Shown one piece after another: positions 33,944 to 43,426 of a DNA stretch of 64,000 nucleotides. The notes beneath the pieces were generated by a model, which was given only the letters and a program-made list of their open reading frames with translations, was not told where the DNA came from and ran no database searches. The stretch is from Acetatifactor sp. (GTDB taxonomy: Bacteria > Bacillota > Clostridia > Lachnospirales > Lachnospiraceae), in contig JAILLF010000007.1 of assembly GCA_024693365.1 (NCBI GenBank), forward strand, positions 115,244 to 179,243. Reading direction: 5' to 3'. The position numbers and the translations under genes are program-made. Positions within the stretch are counted from its first letter, which is position 1; every line of letters starts with the position of its first letter.

Positions 33944-35065
33944 ATGGATCTGATGAAAAAGGCAGGAATCATCACGCACTATAACGTACATAATCATGGC
34001 GCGCACTTGCAGTTGTATGCCCTTTCCAAAACCCTGCAGGAATTGGGTTATGACGCAAAGGCACTTCAGTTCTCAAAAAACTATGATTTTATGGGCGGAC
34101 CTGAGATTGCGAAAAAGTATAACGTCTCCATCCGGTCCATTCCCTTATATTTAAGATATTTAAAGAAAAATGGTCTGAAGAGGACGCTGTACAACGTCAA
34201 AAAAAGAAAGCTTCTGGCCGCATTCCGCGTGCAAAAGCAGCTGGTGGGGGAATACTATTCAAAGGCGCGCGATCTCGATGCGGTTGTGATCGGAAGTGAC
34301 GAGATCTTTAGCATAGAGGCGGGGCCAAACCCGTGGTATTACGGGATTGGAGTGCCGTGCAAAAAGCAAATTTCTTATGCGGCAAGCTTTGGACCAACGA
34401 CGGTTTCCATGGTGGAAGAACATAACGTGAGAGGGATGATTGCGGCAGGGCTTCAAGGGCTCAGAGCCATTTCCGTACGCGACGGAAATTCGGCGGAGAT
34501 CGTAAAAAGTCTTGTGGGAGATGAACCCGCGATTGTCTGTGATCCCGTATTGCTTTATGACTTTAGCAATGAGATTTCTGAAGAGAAGATGGCAAGTTTT
34601 CGAAAGGCTCATCCGGAGAAATATTGCATTGTCTATTCTTACGACGATCACCTGAATGAAGACGGGAACGTGCAGGCAATCCGCGCGTATGCAAGGAAAC
34701 AAGGCTGGAAAGTCTATTCTGTTGCATATTTTCATAAGTGGTGCGACAAGAACGTGCAGGTGGCTCCCTTGGATGCGTTTCAGTGGTTTCGGGGGGCAGA
34801 GGCTGTTTTTACGGACACCTTTCACGGTACGGTGCTTTCGCTTGTTACTGGTACGCAGTTTGTTTCAAAGGTGTCCGGAAACGGAAATAAACTGGATTTT
34901 CTGCTGAGACAATATGGCGTGGCTGAACGAGAGGCGGATGGCTTTGAACGTCTTGAGGAGATCATGGGTGCGCCGATAGATTATGAGGCTGTTGGAAACA
35001 GAATCGCGGAGATCCGCGGGGAATCCATGGAATTTCTTAGAAATGCATTGAAATCATTGACGTAA
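33944..35065 (+). CDS. Polysaccharide pyruvyl transferase family protein
   Basis: A 373-residue protein. 'IITHYNVHNHGAHLQLYAL', 'VIGSDEIFS', 'ISYAASFG', 'ISVRDGNSAEIV', 'CDPVLL' and 'AVFTDTFHGTVLSLV' are the ordered blocks of the PS_pyruv_trans family. These enzymes put ketal pyruvate on sugars from phosphoenolpyruvate, giving the glycan negative charge. The gene starts 3 bases after the previous stop, as expected within an operon. Confidence 0.85.
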   Translation: MDLMKKAGIITHYNVHNHGAHLQLYALSKTLQELGYDAKALQFSKNYDFMGGPEIAKKYNVSIRSIPLYLRYLKKNGLKRTLYNVKKRKLLAAFRVQKQLVGEYYSKARDLDAVVIGSDEIFSIEAGPNPWYYGIGVPCKKQISYAASFGPTTVSMVEEHNVRGMIAAGLQGLRAISVRDGNSAEIVKSLVGDEPAIVCDPVLLYDFSNEISEEKMASFRKAHPEKYCIVYSYDDHLNEDGNVQAIRAYARKQGWKVYSVAYFHKWCDKNVQVAPLDAFQWFRGAEAVFTDTFHGTVLSLVTGTQFVSKVSGNGNKLDFLLRQYGVAEREADGFERLEEIMGAPIDYEAVGNRIAEIRGESMEFLRNALKSLT

Positions 35066-35079
35066 GGAAGAATGTCGGA

Positions 35080-36060
35080 ATGGTATCAATTATTATCCCC
35101 GTATATCATGCGGAACAATACGTGCAGGCATGCCTGGAGTCTTTGGTGCAACAGACCTATGCGGACGTTGAGATTTTGGTTGTGGACGACGGTTCGCAAG
35201 ACGGCTCTGCGCAAATCGCGTCAGACATGGCCAAGCAAGACCCCAGGATACGCGTAATCACACAGGAGAATCACGGCGTTAGTGCCGCCAGAAATTTGGG
35301 ACTCCGGAATGCAAAGGGAGAATACGTAACGTTTATTGATGCGGATGATTACGTTGCACCGGAGTACGTGGAATATTTGCTTGGCATTACGACGGATGCG
35401 AAGGCAGATTTTGGAATGTCCCAAAATGCTTATACGGTTAAGGGACAGGGGCAGATCGAGAAGGATGAATTGTTTCAATTGGAATCTGACAGGGCCGTGG
35501 CTTTCCTGCTTTCACCGAGAGTGATTGTCGGGTGCTGGAATAAGATGTTTAAGAGACAGTTCCTTTTGGAAAATGAGATTTATTTTTCAGAGGAGTTGTT
35601 TTACGGAGAAGGCCTGCAGTTTATCGTTCGGGCCGCAGGGGCGGCAAATAAAGTTGCCATTGGCAGCAAGAGGGTCTATTACTATCGGAGAAATAACGCA
35701 TCCTCGGCGACGACAAAATTTGACGTAAGAAAGATCCAAAATGGCGAGAAAGCCCTGTTGGTGATCCGGGATCAGGTCAATCTAAAGGATTCTGGAATTG
35801 CTAACGCATGGGAATTGCATTACTGTACGTTTTGCCTGGGGGGCATGACGAAAATCCTGGCGAATCATGCGAAGAAAGAATGTCAGCAAGAGTATCAGCG
35901 GTTTTATCGATATCTGAGGAAACATGTCTGGAACTTGGTCAAAAACCCTGAGCTTTCCGCATACAGAAAGATGATGCTGCTCGGAGGACGTATAAGTCCT
36001 TGGGTTATGATGAAATTAGACGTAGCCCGGCGGAAGCGGATTTCAAAACGAAGCATATAG
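35080..36060 (+). CDS. Glycosyltransferase family 2
   Basis: A 326-residue GT2: 'VSIIIPVYHAEQYVQACLES', 'ILVVDDGSQDGS', 'TFIDADDYV' with the DxD, and 'FYGEGLQFIVRAA' in place of the usual ED-containing catalytic loop. The C-terminal ~100 residues are helical with basic patches that probably contact the membrane. It ends exactly one base before the ATG of the next gene. Confidence 0.85.
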   Translation: MVSIIIPVYHAEQYVQACLESLVQQTYADVEILVVDDGSQDGSAQIASDMAKQDPRIRVITQENHGVSAARNLGLRNAKGEYVTFIDADDYVAPEYVEYLLGITTDAKADFGMSQNAYTVKGQGQIEKDELFQLESDRAVAFLLSPRVIVGCWNKMFKRQFLLENEIYFSEELFYGEGLQFIVRAAGAANKVAIGSKRVYYYRRNNASSATTKFDVRKIQNGEKALLVIRDQVNLKDSGIANAWELHYCTFCLGGMTKILANHAKKECQQEYQRFYRYLRKHVWNLVKNPELSAYRKMMLLGGRISPWVMMKLDVARRKRISKRSI

Positions 36061-36072
36061 ATGGGGAAAAAC

Positions 36073-37137
36073 ATGGTTATTTTACACGTCGCATCTTTAC
36101 GGGACTATCTCTACAGCGGAGTATGTGCAGTGGTTCCGCAGTACGTTAGGGAACAACAGAAAGCAAATACAAACGTTGCGTTGTTAAATATTCTGGATGA
36201 CAGAATCAAGGGGATCGAGCATCAATTCAAATGGGATAAAGAGAAGAAATTTGAAGCCATTCCGGCACCTTTTGACAAGCCGGATCTTATCGTATTTCAC
36301 GAAGTGTATTGCAAGGAGTTTTGCAAAATTGCAAGAGAGTTGGTGACTAAGGGCATCCCCTACGTGATCGTACCGCACGGCAGTTTGATAAAACAGGCTC
36401 AGCGTAGGAAAGGTCTTAAGAAATTTATTGCAAATCACACCCTTTTTTATCCGTATTTGAAAAATGCCACGGCGATACAAGTGCTTTCCGAGATGGAAAG
36501 AAAGGAGACGCGTTGGGGGAAAAAGAAGATTTTGATCCCTAACGGCGTTGATCCCGTGCAGGAGCATAAGACCAGTTTCCGAAAAGACCGGTTTCGGTTG
36601 CTGTATATTGGCAGGTTGGAAATACAAATGAAAGGATTGGATCTGTTGATCGCTGCCATAAAAAAAGAAGAGGCTTTTTTGAAGGAAAAGGGCTGTACGA
36701 TAGAGATCCACGGTACGGGGGGCGAAAGACTTAAGGAATTGATTCAAGAGGCCTGCGTAGGGGATTTGGTGAGATTGGAACAACCGATTTCCGGAGAAGA
36801 AAAGAAGCAGGCATATTTGAATGCAGATTATTTTATTCAGACGTCGAGGGTGGAGGGACTTCCTCTCAGCATATTGGAAGCCATGAGTTATGGCCTGCCT
36901 TGTATCATTACGGAAGGCACTTGCTTTGGAGACGTATTCCGGAAACGGAATGCGGGTTGGGTAGCAGACACAAACGTTTCTTCCATTGCGGACACACTAA
37001 AGAAAGCATTGGAAGAAGCGGAACAGCTACCTAAAAAATCAAAAAACTGCATGGAAACGATCAAAGAGGAATTCACTTGGGAGATCGTGACAAAAAAGGC
37101 TTTGCAGGAATACTCTCACCTATGGAAAAACCAGTGA
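36073..37137 (+). CDS. Glycosyltransferase family 4 (GT-B)
   Basis: A 354-residue GT-B enzyme. 'LLYIGRLEIQMKGLDLLI' and 'VEGLPLSILEAMSYGLPCI' (the E-x7-E region) are the nucleotide-sugar-binding C-domain of GT4. It transfers a sugar with retention of configuration. The frame is open from ATG 36061, directly after the preceding stop; ATG 36073 was chosen because GGGGA sits about 7 bases before it, but the site is weak and either start is possible. Confidence 0.8.
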   Translation: MVILHVASLRDYLYSGVCAVVPQYVREQQKANTNVALLNILDDRIKGIEHQFKWDKEKKFEAIPAPFDKPDLIVFHEVYCKEFCKIARELVTKGIPYVIVPHGSLIKQAQRRKGLKKFIANHTLFYPYLKNATAIQVLSEMERKETRWGKKKILIPNGVDPVQEHKTSFRKDRFRLLYIGRLEIQMKGLDLLIAAIKKEEAFLKEKGCTIEIHGTGGERLKELIQEACVGDLVRLEQPISGEEKKQAYLNADYFIQTSRVEGLPLSILEAMSYGLPCIITEGTCFGDVFRKRNAGWVADTNVSSIADTLKKALEEAEQLPKKSKNCMETIKEEFTWEIVTKKALQEYSHLWKNQ

Positions 37138-37164
37138 CGGAAAGGAATTTGCAGAACAAAGGGC

Positions 37165-38292
37165 ATGAGGTGGATAGAAAGCAGATTTTTAGTTGAAAGA
37201 GCGTTGGGAGCAGGACTGTATTGTCTTGTGGTCATGGTTGCTTTTTTGGCTATCAGAAACAATCGACTACGACTGAAAACCATATTGAATCTAGTGTTGT
37301 TTACCCTTGTGGTGATGGCATTTTTCTATATTCCAACGGAGACGGCGGACATCTATCGCTGGCAGGTCTTGTCCAGGGGCTGGATGGGAATGCGATTTAA
37401 GGATTTTGTTTCCGTGATTATGATGAGGAATGCCACGCCGCTGGGAGTGGGAATCATATACGTTTGTCAAAAGACGGGAATAAACGGTATTTTGCCAGCG
37501 TTTTGTGCATTGGTGTTTTATGCGAACGTCTTTCATATTTTTGTCATCACGGAAAAGAAGTACCAAATATCACCGAGAATCATGAGCCTTGTCTTTTTAT
37601 ATATTATGTGTACGGGACGATTCCAGGAGGTGATCGCCGGAATCCGCAACATGCTGGGATTTTCCATTGTGGCCAGATGCATTGCAGACGAGGTAATCAA
37701 AGATAAATCCGTGATCAAGAACGCAATATGGTATCTGACGGCCTGTCTGATCCATTCGGCCATCATTCCGCTTGTCATGCTCAGAATGCTTTTCCTTCTG
37801 TTTGACAAAAAGAATAAAAACCTTGGTCTGTTTGTCAACTTGGGATTTTTGATGGTTGCAATACTTTTTGCATACAGGTACGGAATGAGTTACGTGATAA
37901 CGATGTATCGGAAAGCACGCGGTTTCCTTACCTATGACGTGTATTCCTATTTCTGGGAATATCTGATAACGATCCTTCACGTGCCACTTACCATATACGC
38001 CTTATGGAAATACTATAAAAAACGGGATAGGGAATCAGAGCTTTACGTTATGGAAACGTGGGGCGTGGTTACGACGGTTGCGGAAATTTTGATGTTTGGA
38101 AGCTTTGCCATTTTTCAAAGATTTGCGGCGTTTAGCTCCCTGATCACGATTCCGGTCATGGCATCCGTTTTGGAAGGGCAAAAGGAGAATGATCGCGTTA
38201 CGGAGAGTAATCTTATCATCATTTGTCTGATCACGCTCATGATTGCAGCCGTACGAGGAAATCTTTGCGCATATAAGTTTTTCATTCTTTAA
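37165..38292 (+). CDS. EpsG-like polysaccharide polymerase
   Basis: A 375-residue membrane protein with about ten hydrophobic segments. 'ETADIYRWQVLS' after the second helix and 'GIRNMLGFSIV' are features of the EpsG family, a Wzy-type polymerase of exopolysaccharides. It would polymerise the repeat unit on the outer face of the membrane. No strong ribosome site is seen; AAAGGG lies only one base before ATG 37165, so the start is uncertain. Confidence 0.7.
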   Translation: MRWIESRFLVERALGAGLYCLVVMVAFLAIRNNRLRLKTILNLVLFTLVVMAFFYIPTETADIYRWQVLSRGWMGMRFKDFVSVIMMRNATPLGVGIIYVCQKTGINGILPAFCALVFYANVFHIFVITEKKYQISPRIMSLVFLYIMCTGRFQEVIAGIRNMLGFSIVARCIADEVIKDKSVIKNAIWYLTACLIHSAIIPLVMLRMLFLLFDKKNKNLGLFVNLGFLMVAILFAYRYGMSYVITMYRKARGFLTYDVYSYFWEYLITILHVPLTIYALWKYYKKRDRESELYVMETWGVVTTVAEILMFGSFAIFQRFAAFSSLITIPVMASVLEGQKENDRVTESNLIIICLITLMIAAVRGNLCAYKFFIL

Positions 38293-38312
38293 GGTTTGAC
38301 GGGATAGGACAC

Positions 38313-39854
38313 ATGAAAGAAAAAAGCATTTTTTCATCTGCGTTAAAATTATCAACGCTTCTTTTTGCCAGTAAGATCGCAGGGTTGCTAAAACAGATGA
38401 TGATCGTGGCGATCTGTGGAACAACTTATCAGACGGACGTTTATTTTGTGGCTACCGGAGTGCTTTTTGCCTTATCATCAATTTTGTTTTCCGCATTTTC
38501 AACGCCATTGCTTGCAATACATACGGAAAGACTGATCAATGGAGGCAGGGAACGCTCCAATGCTTTGATCAACGCATCCTTAAAGGTTACCGTCCCCGTT
38601 TCCCTATTGATCACGGGACTTATTATTTCATTTGCGCCATACGTGGCAAGGGGGTTGGCGCCTTCTTTTGAAGGCGAACAGTTGGAATTATTGATCCGCG
38701 CCGTTCGCGTGATGGCTTTTATCTTCACGTTTGGCGGTTTTTATTTTGTCGTAGGGATTATTCTGGAGACGGAGAAAGACTTTCTTCCGGGAAGGTTTGT
38801 AAATCTGATCCAAAACGTATTGGTGGCGCTGGCAACCATCTTTTTATTCCCGGATTACGGCATCATGAGCATGATATATGCATTTGTGGCAGCGGTTGCC
38901 ATACAGATGATCCTGATCTTTTGGAAAACAAGGAAGCTATTTTGGTTTTCGATGAATACCAGATCGGAAAAGGAGGCAATAAAAAAGATCCTTCGGTTGA
39001 TGATACCGCTTTTGATCGGCAGTGCCATATATGAGGTGAATGACGTTGTCGACAAACAGATTGCATCCGGCTTGGGAGGAGGCAGCATTTCCCTGCTAAC
39101 CTGCGGAGCGTCCATTAATGAAATTGTCACAACGTTGGTGATTTCCGCCGTGTCTTCCGTTTTGTTTGCGCATTACGCAACGTGGATCGTGGAAGGAAAG
39201 CTGCAGAAAGTGAGCGAGCACTTAAAATCATCGATGGAGTATCTGATCACTTTGTTGTTGCCTGTTATGACCGTATGTCTGATCTGCGGGGATAACGTTG
39301 TGTCTATTCTGTATCAGAGAGGCAATTTTGATGCCCTGGCCGTGAGTAAAACGACACCGGTTGTCATGGGATATGCGGCGGGATTTTGTTTTCAGGCCGT
39401 CAGGGCAAATTTTGTCAAGGTATTTTATGCCTTTCAAGATACCAAAACGCCAATGATCAATGGTGCAATCGCCATTGCCGTCAATATTGCGATGAGCATC
39501 ATTCTGTCGAAATATCTCGGCGTGGGTGGAATTGCATTGGCTACCAGCATTTCCATGATGGTGGTTTCAGCATTGATGTTGCCAGGCATCCGAAAGCGCC
39601 TGCCGGATTTTTCGCTTCGGACCCTGTTTCCGGAATGCGCGAAAGCGTTGGCAATCACGGCACTTCTGTTTCCCTGCGCGCATGTGATCAAAAGGCTGGT
39701 TGGCGAAAACACGTATGTTCAGCTTGGCAGCGTAGGTTTGTTCGTGTTGTTCTCCTACGTGGGCTTGGGTTACCTTCTCCGGTTAAGAACCATAAAAGAG
39801 ATTCTTCACAACGGTTTGGAAAAAATAAAGGGTGATTCGCGTGAAAGAAAATAA
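38313..39854 (+). CDS. MurJ/MviN-type lipid-linked glycan flippase
   Basis: A 513-residue membrane protein with ~14 hydrophobic segments and the MOP-superfamily pattern of MurJ: 'LFASKIAGLLKQMMIVAICG', 'TDVYFVATGV', 'RGLAPSF', 'LYQRGNFD' and 'FYAFQDTKTPMINGAI'. The last two are typical for MurJ as opposed to Wzx. Placed amid glycosyltransferases and a polymerase, it is more likely the locus' repeat-unit flippase than the essential lipid II flippase. It overlaps the next gene by 14 bases. Confidence 0.8.
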   Translation: MKEKSIFSSALKLSTLLFASKIAGLLKQMMIVAICGTTYQTDVYFVATGVLFALSSILFSAFSTPLLAIHTERLINGGRERSNALINASLKVTVPVSLLITGLIISFAPYVARGLAPSFEGEQLELLIRAVRVMAFIFTFGGFYFVVGIILETEKDFLPGRFVNLIQNVLVALATIFLFPDYGIMSMIYAFVAAVAIQMILIFWKTRKLFWFSMNTRSEKEAIKKILRLMIPLLIGSAIYEVNDVVDKQIASGLGGGSISLLTCGASINEIVTTLVISAVSSVLFAHYATWIVEGKLQKVSEHLKSSMEYLITLLLPVMTVCLICGDNVVSILYQRGNFDALAVSKTTPVVMGYAAGFCFQAVRANFVKVFYAFQDTKTPMINGAIAIAVNIAMSIILSKYLGVGGIALATSISMMVVSALMLPGIRKRLPDFSLRTLFPECAKALAITALLFPCAHVIKRLVGENTYVQLGSVGLFVLFSYVGLGYLLRLRTIKEILHNGLEKIKGDSRERK

Positions 39855-40809
39855 GAGCTTGAGTATTGTAATACCGATATATAATGCAAGGAGCCGGCTA
39901 AGAGTTTTTGACGTGCTGATGCGGCAAAAAGACATTCTCGAGATCATCTGCGTGGATGACGGCTCAACGGATGGAAGCGCTGATGCGATCAGAGAGTTTG
40001 GGGATCCCAGAATTCAAATTTGGGAAAAAGAACATGAGGGGGCCTTTCAGGCATGGCATTATGGCGTGACGAAGGCAAGCGGAGATTACGTGCTGGTCGT
40101 GGATTGCGATGATTACGTGGAGGAAGAATACTTCGAAGCAATCCGTGAATTTATGGAACGACGTGAGGCTGACGCATTGTTTGTCGGCAGTTTTATTGAG
40201 AATGAAAAAACAGGGAAGAAAGTCGCTCAGGAATTTCCTTTTGAAGACGGTTATTATGAAGGCGAAAAGCTTGAGAAGCTAAAAAAGCAATTGTGCAGCG
40301 GACGCGTCAGCAATGCAAAAGGAACAAAGGTGATAAGACGAGAGATTTACCTGGATCAGATCAGCCATACCTATACGGGAGAGATCAAAGATTTTGAAGA
40401 TTGGCTGACAATGATGGAAATTTATGGAAAGATTGAGAGCCTCCGTGTGATAAATCGTCCTTTTTATCATTACTTACAATACGCGGAATCCCTGTCCAAA
40501 TCAAAAACTTCGTACAGGGGAAACTATCGGGATGCGTTGACCATGGTTGATTACCTGCAAAATCATTCAACGGCGACGATTGAAAAGGAATCCTTGGAGT
40601 CCATTCGTTTTTTTGCCTTGAGAAGCATTCTGCTCAGATGTATCAAAATCCGTGAATTGGATCTGGCGAATGAAATCATGCGAAGAAAGGATTTTCGGGA
40701 GTTCCTGCCCAAGGCATCACTGGGCTTTGACGAAAAAATGCTTTGCATTCTGCAAAGCGCAGGATTGTTTTATTGGTGTTACAGGTTGAAGTCTTTGCGA
40801 AAAGATTAA
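39841..40809 (+). CDS. Glycosyltransferase family 2
   Basis: A 322-residue GT2: 'LSIVIPIYNARSRLRVFDVL', 'IICVDDGSTDGS', 'VLVVDCDDYVEEEYF' with the DxD, then 'FEDWLTMMEIYG' as the ED catalytic loop. GTG 39841 was chosen because AAGGG lies 8 bases upstream; GTG 39832 is part of that site. The overlap with the flippase gene suggests coupled translation. Confidence 0.85.
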   Translation: MKENKSLSIVIPIYNARSRLRVFDVLMRQKDILEIICVDDGSTDGSADAIREFGDPRIQIWEKEHEGAFQAWHYGVTKASGDYVLVVDCDDYVEEEYFEAIREFMERREADALFVGSFIENEKTGKKVAQEFPFEDGYYEGEKLEKLKKQLCSGRVSNAKGTKVIRREIYLDQISHTYTGEIKDFEDWLTMMEIYGKIESLRVINRPFYHYLQYAESLSKSKTSYRGNYRDALTMVDYLQNHSTATIEKESLESIRFFALRSILLRCIKIRELDLANEIMRRKDFREFLPKASLGFDEKMLCILQSAGLFYWCYRLKSLRKD

Positions 40810-40832
40810 AATACGTGGACAGAGGATGATAT

Positions 40833-41894
40833 ATGAGTCATTCATGCATGAAAACTGAAGACGTTCTGATTTCCGTGATCGTTCCGGTTTACAACATGGA
40901 AAAGTATTTGCAGCAATGCGTAGACTCAATTTTGGATCAAACGCATTCGAATCTGGAAGTGCTTCTGGTTGATGACGGTTCTTCGGATAACAGCGGCGCG
41001 ATTTGCAGACAATATGCCCAAAAGGATAAGCGTGTTCGCGTATTCCCAATGAAAAATGGCGGTGTTTCCAAGGCACGAAACACGGGTTTGGAGAATGCGA
41101 AGGGTGACTGGATCGGATTTGTGGACAGTGATGACTGGATCAGCGAGGAAACGTATGAGCGCATGCTGGAAGCGGCAATCCGTTTGGATGCCGATGCGGC
41201 GGCGTGTAAGATCGTTTGGGAGAGGGTAAACGGAACGGATCCGGTGATTGCAACGGGACAGACGTCTTGTCTGGAATTTGGTTCGGCGAATTTAAGGTTA
41301 GAGGATGCGGCGAAAATGGAAATTTCCTTGGCAAATAAGCTGATTCGTCGTTCTTTTTTTGAACGAGGCATTCGCTTTGTGGAGGGAAGAAGGTTTGAAG
41401 ATCTGGGGATGCATTACGACATGTTAAGGTATTGCAGAAGGATTGCTTTGATTGATGAGCCGCTTTATCATTACAGGCAAAGAAAATCCAGCTTTATTCA
41501 TTCAGAGAGTCTTAAGAGCTGGATTGATCGATGGTACATGAAAAAGCATGGATATGAGGTGATGGAAGATTTGGCATCGCCTGAATTACAGCGCAGGCTG
41601 ACTTATGATTGTATCATGGCAGCAAACAAGATATGGTCCGCTGCTTTTGCAACGCCTGGGAGATTAAGGAGTCAATTCGCAGAGGAAATGAAGGTCGTTG
41701 CGAGCTTTAGCAAGGCAAGGCATTCTGAGGTTAAAAAAGGAAATTATCCTTTTTACGTGAAATATGTTGCAAAACTCACCAGACACTGCAGTGTCTTTTC
41801 TTATTTCCTAATCGCATTGCCCTATGGGGTTTTGCATCTGCTAAAAAGAGATGACCGCCTGCCTCATCCCGTATGGGAGGATCTGTATGAATAG
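40833..41894 (+). CDS. Glycosyltransferase family 2 (tandem paralogue 1)
   Basis: A 353-residue GT2: 'ISVIVPVYNMEKYLQQCVDS', 'LVDDGSSDNSG', 'GFVDSDDWI' and 'RFEDLGMHYDM'. It shares the whole domain order and segments such as 'PLYHYRQRKSS' and 'YDCIMAANKIW' with the next gene, so the two arose by tandem duplication. AGAGGATG precedes ATG 40833. Sugar specificity is unknown. Confidence 0.85.
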   Translation: MSHSCMKTEDVLISVIVPVYNMEKYLQQCVDSILDQTHSNLEVLLVDDGSSDNSGAICRQYAQKDKRVRVFPMKNGGVSKARNTGLENAKGDWIGFVDSDDWISEETYERMLEAAIRLDADAAACKIVWERVNGTDPVIATGQTSCLEFGSANLRLEDAAKMEISLANKLIRRSFFERGIRFVEGRRFEDLGMHYDMLRYCRRIALIDEPLYHYRQRKSSFIHSESLKSWIDRWYMKKHGYEVMEDLASPELQRRLTYDCIMAANKIWSAAFATPGRLRSQFAEEMKVVASFSKARHSEVKKGNYPFYVKYVAKLTRHCSVFSYFLIALPYGVLHLLKRDDRLPHPVWEDLYE

Positions 41895-41923
41895 AATGCA
41901 CGTGCGCGAAAGGAGAGAAAGAA

Positions 41924-42970
41924 TTGGACGGAGATCGTAGAGATGCGCTGATTTCGGTGATTGTTCCGATTTACAATATGGAGAAATATCTTCCGGAATG
42001 CGTGGATTCCATCCGGAAGCAGACCTACGGCAATCTGGAAATATTGCTGGTAGATGACGGATCCACGGATGGCAGCCTGAGGACGTGCGAGGAATACGCA
42101 AAAAAGGATTCCCGGATACGCGTGATCCACAGGGAGAATGGCGGGCTCTCAGCGGCCAGAAACACAGGCCTGGATCAGGCAACGGGCGATTGGATCGGCT
42201 TTGTTGACAGCGATGACTGGGTGGAGCCGGATTTGTATGAAACTTTATTGACGTTGGCGCAAGAGCATCAGGCAGAGGTGGCATGCGGCTGGCATTTCCG
42301 GGAATACGTAAATGGCCATGAACCTGTTTCCAATACGGGGAAGGTTGACGTGCTGCACGGAATGGAAGAGATCGCAAGGGGGAAGCTTAGTGACGGGAGC
42401 TTTGACGTGGCGGTATGGAATAAACTTTACGTGGCCACTTTTTTTGCTGACGGGCTCCGTTTTCCCGTGGGGAAAAAGCATGAAGACCATTTGATCAATT
42501 ATCATATCATGTTGGATTGCAATACCGTAGTCTGTATAGACAGACCGCTTTATCATTACCGGCAGAGAAAAGGGAGCATTGTACACGCACCGAGTGTCAG
42601 AAGCATGCTGGACATGTGGGAATTGAGAAAAGATGGGTATGACAAATTGAAAGACATGCTTCCGCAGGATCTGAGGATTAAATTGATATATGATTGCGGC
42701 ATGAGCATAAACAAAGTTTGGGCCAGTGCCGCAGTTGAAAATGGGACAAACGTGAGAGAATACAAAAAGGAACTCAAAGAAATCGCGGATTTTTGTAAAA
42801 AGCATTGCCAAGAAATTGCCGCGAGTCCATTTGGGGCATACGTTAAATTTGTTTTCCGTGTTGCACGGCATGACAACAAACTGGCATTTTACACCATTTT
42901 TTCATGCTACAAGATTTCCCTGTTTGTAAAGGGGGTAATGCAAGGAAAAAAGTGGGTCACTTTTGAATGA
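41924..42970 (+). CDS. Glycosyltransferase family 2 (tandem paralogue 2)
   Basis: A 348-residue GT2 from TTG 41924 with AAAGGAG 8 bases upstream: 'ISVIVPIYNMEKYLPECVDS', 'LVDDGSTDGS', 'GFVDSDDWV', 'KKHEDHLINYHIML'. Its C-terminal part matches the preceding gene ('PLYHYRQRKGS', 'YDCGMSINKVW'). It is the last gene of the polysaccharide operon; no terminator was seen before the T-box promoter. Confidence 0.85.
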   Translation: MDGDRRDALISVIVPIYNMEKYLPECVDSIRKQTYGNLEILLVDDGSTDGSLRTCEEYAKKDSRIRVIHRENGGLSAARNTGLDQATGDWIGFVDSDDWVEPDLYETLLTLAQEHQAEVACGWHFREYVNGHEPVSNTGKVDVLHGMEEIARGKLSDGSFDVAVWNKLYVATFFADGLRFPVGKKHEDHLINYHIMLDCNTVVCIDRPLYHYRQRKGSIVHAPSVRSMLDMWELRKDGYDKLKDMLPQDLRIKLIYDCGMSINKVWASAAVENGTNVREYKKELKEIADFCKKHCQEIAASPFGAYVKFVFRVARHDNKLAFYTIFSCYKISLFVKGVMQGKKWVTFE

Positions 42971-42982
42971 CATGGCTTACTG

Positions 42983-43012
42983 TTGACAAAAGTCGTGTTT
43001 ACGTACTACAAT
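42983..43012 (+). promoter_or_regulatory. Promoter of the proS T-box leader
   Basis: TTGACA 42983-42988, 18-base spacer, TACAAT 43007-43012. Transcription would start near 43019, at the 5' side of the T-box structure. Confidence 0.7.
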
Positions 43013-43019
43013 ATATCTC

Positions 43020-43340
43020 ACGAATCATAAAGACGTTGAAGAGGGTTAGTAAAAGCCAGGAAGCTCCCCAGAGAGAGAACGTGACGCAGCCGGATAGACG
43101 GGATAGTTCGGAGGCGTGGCTGGAAGGTTCTTGTGCGGAAGGCTTTGAACCTGCCTTGGAGTTTCGCATGAGATGAAGAAGAATGGCGCAAAGATGGAAG
43201 TAGATGGGTGCCGTCGAATTTGGGAAGTGTGACGTAGCATTGGCGTTAACAATGATTGAGGTGAGCGCTTGGAGCGCTAATTAGGGTGGTACCGCCGGTT
43301 TCCGGTCCCTTATCGGGGATGGAGACCGGCGTTCTGATTT
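43020..43340 (+). promoter_or_regulatory. T-box leader (tRNA-Pro sensing) of proS
   Basis: The invariant T-box 'AGGGTGGTACCGCC' is at 43283-43296. It is followed by a terminator stem (about 43293-43331, 'CGCCGGTTTCCGGTCCC' with 'GGGGATGGAGACCGGCG') and a T-rich stretch. In stem I, AGTA (in 'GGTTAGTAAAAGCC') faces 'GGCTTTGAACCT', so the specifier codon read from the loop is CCT (43150-43152), proline, which agrees with the downstream gene. Uncharged tRNA-Pro would stabilise the antiterminator and switch proS on. Confidence 0.9.
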
Positions 43341-43426
43341 TAAAGGGACGCGAAAGTACTTCTGCCCCTAACAAATTTCGTGGTATATGCCGATATATAT
43401 ATTTAAGACAAAAGGAGATTAAGAAG

